Source of the DNA: Porphyrobacter sp. UBA7686
GTDB lineage: Bacteria; Pseudomonadota; Alphaproteobacteria; Sphingomonadales; Sphingomonadaceae
Assembly: GCA_002482865.1 (NCBI GenBank)
Contig: DLGU01000109.1
Location: forward strand, 3,042-12,217
DNA: 9,176 nucleotides
Direction of reading: 5' to 3'
In this document: positions 7,260-9,176 of the stretch, in pieces
Layout: the number at the start of each line of letters is the position of its first letter
Position numbering within the stretch: position 1 is the first letter of the stretch
Notes under the pieces: generated by a model
What the model was told of the DNA's origin: nothing
Databases searched by the model: none
What the model saw: only the letters and a program-made list of their open reading frames with translations
Made by a program: the position numbers and the translations under genes

Positions 7260-7671
7260 CGGCCAAAGGCAAGTCTGCTCATTAACGGGTGAGAGCGACG
7301 CGATGACACCGGACAGGCCAAGAACCTGGCCGGACGGAAGAGCAGCGGAACCGGCGAAAGCCCCCAAGCCGCCGCGCTTCAGATCGGTAAAGGAACGTGG
7401 TCTCGGCCGAGCGAATGCGCAAGGCGGCGAAAATCGACAGGCTTCGGTCGGACGATGGACGCAGCTGGCAGGAGCAAAGCCGGATGCCGGCGCGAGCGCC
7501 GGTGACGAAGCTCTGGCAAGGCCAGTCGCAAGACCGGGCAGCGAGAGGTTAGACATCGGGCGCCAAGTATGGCCCGGAGCGAAAGGATGCCGAAGGTTCG
7601 CCGGACGCATCGTGAGCGAAGGTCATCCACACGCCGGTGAGAGTGGGGTCGGCAGCAATGCCGGCCCCATT
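7260..7671 (+). ncRNA. Candidate large structured RNA of unknown class
   Basis: This interval lacks a protein-like reading but has many nested complementary segments in order: CTCAT/GTGAG (7278-7282/7289-7293); GGCCA/TGGCC (7316-7320/7327-7331); a 10-bp helix GCCGCC-GCGC / GCGC-AA-GGCGGC (7368-7377/7417-7428) with a two-base bulge; CCGGCG/CGCCGG with a CGAG loop (7487-7502); CTGGC/GCCAG (7513-7525); CCGGGC/GCCCGG (7534-7539/7572-7577); GATGC/GCATC (7586-7590/7607-7611); and an 11-bp terminal hairpin with a GCAA loop (7644-7669). The + strand is poor in T and rich in unpaired purines, as in folded RNAs. I do not see the conserved cores of RNase P RNA, a tmRNA tag frame or T-loop, or the SRP domain IV motif. 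The 5' end is a guess. It could also be a long leader of the downstream gene or simply chance pairing in GC-rich DNA. Confidence 0.4.
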
Positions 7672-7680
7672 TGCATTGTA
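7644..7680 (+). terminator. Strong hairpin with GCAA loop, probable transcript end
   Basis: TGGGGTCGGCA (7644-7654) pairs with TGCCGGCCCCA (7659-7669) over 11 bp with a single G-U, closing a GCAA (GNRA-type) tetraloop. It is followed by TTTGCATTGT, a broken T-tract. On the opposite strand no T-run follows, so it would act on + strand transcripts. The weak T-tract means it may be a 3'-stabilising stem rather than an efficient intrinsic terminator. Confidence 0.55.
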
Positions 7681-7878
7681 CGGGCCGGTTCGCTCCCCTT
7701 CCGTCTGTGTTGCCCGAGTCGCTCTGCACCAAAAGGGCTCGCCGATGGCCGCTGGCCGACCTCGGTTCCAACGGTTCATCGCATTTCCGGGGCAACTCAC
7801 TCCCCACCGGAACCCTCCCGGCGACGAAATGCTAACCTGGTTTGCTTTTGGGAAGGCCCCCGCCTTAACGGCCCCGTC
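7672..7878. other. Region between the hairpin and the rlpA-like gene
   Basis: It contains no recognisable gene. A hairpin TCCGG (7786-7790) / CCGGA (7807-7811) is present. A promoter for the downstream gene is expected here, and no good -35/-10 pair or strong ribosome-binding site is visible before ATG 7879. Confidence 0.4.
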
Positions 7879-8433
7879 ATGCGGACGGGAAATCGCATAC
7901 ATGGCCTTGATGCCCGCAGCGCCGCTACGCGGAGCCTGCAAGCCCTTGCACTAGCCGGCTTGCTCGGGCTTGCGCCGCTTGCTGCGTCCTCAGCGGCGAC
8001 ACCGGATGCTGGCACCTCGCGGATCGAGCCTGCCACCAGCGCTGCCATCATTGAACTCGTGCCGCTCCAGCCCACTGCTGAAGTCACCGCACCTGTCTCC
8101 GAGACCGAAGCGCCCGCCGCCTCGGCTCCGCAGGAAACTGTCCTCGGCCGCGGCAGCGCCTCTTACTACGCGTCCAAGTTCAACGGCCGCCGCACCGCCA
8201 GCGGTGAGCGGTTTGACAATTCCGACCTGACCGCCGCGCACCGCAGCCTGCCCTTCGGCAGCCGCGTGCGTGTCACTAACCCCGCCAATGGCCGCAGCGT
8301 CGTGGTACGCGTCAATGATCGCGGCCCCTTTACGCGCGGGCGCCTGATCGATGTCAGCCGCGCCGCTGCCGAAGAACTCGGCATGGTCGCGCGCGGCCAC
8401 GCCGATGTGGAACTGGCGCTGATCGCCGACTGA
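7879..8433 (+). CDS. rlpA: RlpA-like septal ring lytic transglycosylase (double-psi beta-barrel protein)
   Basis: A 184-residue exported protein. Residues 19-40 form a hydrophobic Sec-type signal ('LQALALAGLLGLAPLAAS') after a basic N-terminus. Residues 41-88 are a low-complexity Ala/Pro/Thr/Glu linker. Residues 91-182 are the RlpA double-psi beta-barrel: 'GSASYYASKFNGRRTASGE' (92-110), 'LTAAHRSLPFGSRVRVTN' (117-134), 'VRVNDRGPF' (143-151) and 'GRLIDVSRAAAEELGM' (154-169). Glu110, His121 and Asp147 keep the spacing of the residues reported as important for lytic activity in Pseudomonas RlpA, so cleavage of denuded septal glycan is likely. There is no lipobox cysteine and no C-terminal SPOR domain, so it should be a free periplasmic form. 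ATG 7879 is the only in-frame ATG giving a complete signal peptide, though no good ribosome-binding site precedes it. It converges on the next gene with a five-base gap. Confidence 0.88.
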   Translation: MRTGNRIHGLDARSAATRSLQALALAGLLGLAPLAASSAATPDAGTSRIEPATSAAIIELVPLQPTAEVTAPVSETEAPAASAPQETVLGRGSASYYASKFNGRRTASGERFDNSDLTAAHRSLPFGSRVRVTNPANGRSVVVRVNDRGPFTRGRLIDVSRAAAEELGMVARGHADVELALIAD

Positions 8434-8438
8434 TCGCG

Positions 8439-8831
8439 CTAGGGGTTGTCCGCGTAGCTCATCCCGAGGCTCGACGTATCGCCGGTAACCTTCAGCTTCA
8501 GCCGCGCCGTCTTTTGGCTGGACGTATTGCGCAGCAACGCCATCTCGCCCGGCGCAATCTGCGCATCGACCGCTCCGCCTGGCGCGACAGTCCCGCGCTC
8601 CACGGCCGCGGCGCCGTCGGCTTTGCTCAGCACCACCACAGCAACCGGCCCGGTGTTTGTGCCGGTCACGACAAAGCCGCCTTCCTGCCCGCCGCCCAGC
8701 TCAAAGGTCTGGCCGGGATCGATCTGAAGGTTGGAGTTGATCGTCCCCGCCTGCACCGCTGCGCCCAGCGCAGCTAGAGTCAGAGCGGCGGCCAAGACCG
8801 AGGCGGGACGGACAATTCTGAACGGCATCAT
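8439..8831 (-). CDS. Small secreted protein of unknown function
   Basis: A 130-residue protein with a clear Sec signal peptide: a basic start, a hydrophobic run at about residues 10-26, and a probable cleavage after 'AVQA' (residue 28). The mature part is small, rich in Gly, Ala, Val and Thr, and has alternating hydrophobic stretches ('GGFVVTGTNTGPVAVVVLSKA', 'GEMALLRNTSSQKTARLKLKV') suggesting a beta-sandwich domain. It has no cysteine in the mature part and no motif I recognise. The start at 8831 (or the adjacent ATG at 8828) is chosen because AAAGGAG lies six bases upstream on the minus strand; the frame is open further upstream, but that part is charged and lies before the ribosome-binding site. 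It should be periplasmic or outer-surface exposed. It is convergent with the rlpA-like gene and divergent from the symporter. Confidence 0.75.
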   Translation of the reverse strand: MMPFRIVRPASVLAAALTLAALGAAVQAGTINSNLQIDPGQTFELGGGQEGGFVVTGTNTGPVAVVVLSKADGAAAVERGTVAPGGAVDAQIAPGEMALLRNTSSQKTARLKLKVTGDTSSLGMSYADNP

Positions 8832-8837
8832 GCGGCA

Positions 8838-8844
8838 CTCCTTT
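8838..8844 (-). promoter_or_regulatory. Ribosome binding site fixing the start of the small secreted protein
   Basis: AAAGGAG on the minus strand, six bases before ATG 8831. It decides against a start further upstream at 8993, which would put a basic extension ahead of the signal peptide. Confidence 0.75.
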
Positions 8845-8982
8845 GCGCTGCTCCCTATCCGCTTCCAGTAACGCGCCCTTCCCCACGCCGGATGCAGCTG
8901 CCTGACGATTGCGCCCCTTCGCCTCTTGCGTTCAGCTTCTGCCCGGTTAGGACTTCGCTCGGTTTGCAGGGGGAATGCCGCC

Positions 8983-9176
8983 ATCACGCTCACGCTGATC
9001 GTGCTCTATGTCGCTGCCCAGATCGCGCTTGCGGTGTGGGCCGGGCGCGGGGCGATGTCCGATGCCGACTATCTGGTGGCCGGCCGCAGCCTCGGCCCCT
9101 TCGCGGTCGGCATGAGCCTGTTCGCCACCTGGTTCGCCTCCGAAAGCCTGATCGCCACCTCGGGCGAGGTCGCGCG
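8983..9176 (+). CDS. Sodium:solute symporter (SSS family), N-terminal part
   Basis: The frame through 8983 runs open to the window edge and gives an SSS-type N-terminus: a first membrane helix ('LTLIVLYVAAQIALAVWAG'), then 'SDADYLVAGRSLGPFAVG', then 'MSLFATWFASESLIATSGE', the pattern of sodium/solute symporters that carry organic solutes with Na+. The protein continues outside the window, so substrate class and any fused signalling domains cannot be judged. The start codon is unclear: no ATG lies in frame before the first helix. The options are ATC 8983 (9 bases after AGGGGG), GTG 9001 (which cuts into helix 1) or TTG 8926 (which adds an unlikely basic leader). An ATG at 8975 is in another frame. 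The coordinate given is where the family-like sequence begins and is not a claim for an ATC start. Confidence 0.75.
   Translation, partial: MTLTLIVLYVAAQIALAVWAGRGAMSDADYLVAGRSLGPFAVGMSLFATWFASESLIATSGEVA

Noticed and set aside
7036..7631. Chromosomal replication origin
   Set aside because: There are only two near-consensus DnaA boxes spread over 600 bases, no AT-rich unwinding element, and no origin-linked genes in the window.
7260..7671. RNase P RNA or permuted alphaproteobacterial tmRNA
   Set aside because: There is no GAGGAAAGTCC-type or ACAGAACCCGGCTTA-type RNase P core. For tmRNA, no TTCGA T-loop and no tag frame with an AANDN-like start or ALAA/AVAA end can be found.
7128..7941. Several overlapping minus-strand open frames between argG and rlpA
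   Set aside because: None has a ribosome-binding site, a recognisable motif or neighbour-like codon use, and they overlap each other.

Overview
The window is high-GC bacterial chromosome, read as Alphaproteobacteria and probably Sphingomonadales (Erythrobacteraceae-like). The grounds are the codon bias (strong G/C third positions), the gene families, and the small secreted RlpA-type protein. The taxonomic call is inference from the sequence alone. The layout is that of an ordinary chromosome with compact, mostly convergent or divergent gene pairs. I see no transposase, integrase, tRNA, rRNA or CRISPR array.

Left part (1-1824): a tightly overlapping three-gene operon on the + strand. It holds the C-terminal end of a short-chain dehydrogenase/reductase, a four-helix b-type cytochrome, and a periplasmic sulfite-oxidase/MsrP-like molybdopterin oxidoreductase with a Tat-type, lipoprotein-like leader. 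The cytochrome most likely passes electrons between the quinone pool and the molybdoenzyme. A DUF1801 protein (1821-2261, -) converges on this operon and shares a CTAG double stop with it. It diverges from a cyclopropane-fatty-acid synthase (2360-3586, +).

Middle (3702-6907): a four-helix membrane protein gene (3702-4151, +) is broken by a single in-frame TAA where a tyrosine codon is expected. It converges, again through a shared CTAG, on a membrane acyltransferase-3 family gene (4148-5512, -). That gene diverges from argG, argininosuccinate synthase (5687-6907, +).

Right part (6908-9176): nearly 1 kb has no recognisable protein. Its centre (about 7260-7671) looks like a large structured RNA: it is T-poor on the + strand, has several compensating helices, and ends in a strong hairpin with a GCAA loop. 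I cannot match it to RNase P RNA, tmRNA or SRP RNA, and it is the best candidate for something undescribed. It is followed by an RlpA-like double-psi beta-barrel protein (7879-8433, +), a small secreted protein of unknown function (8439-8831, -), and the 5' end of a sodium/solute symporter (+) that runs off the window and has no clear start codon.
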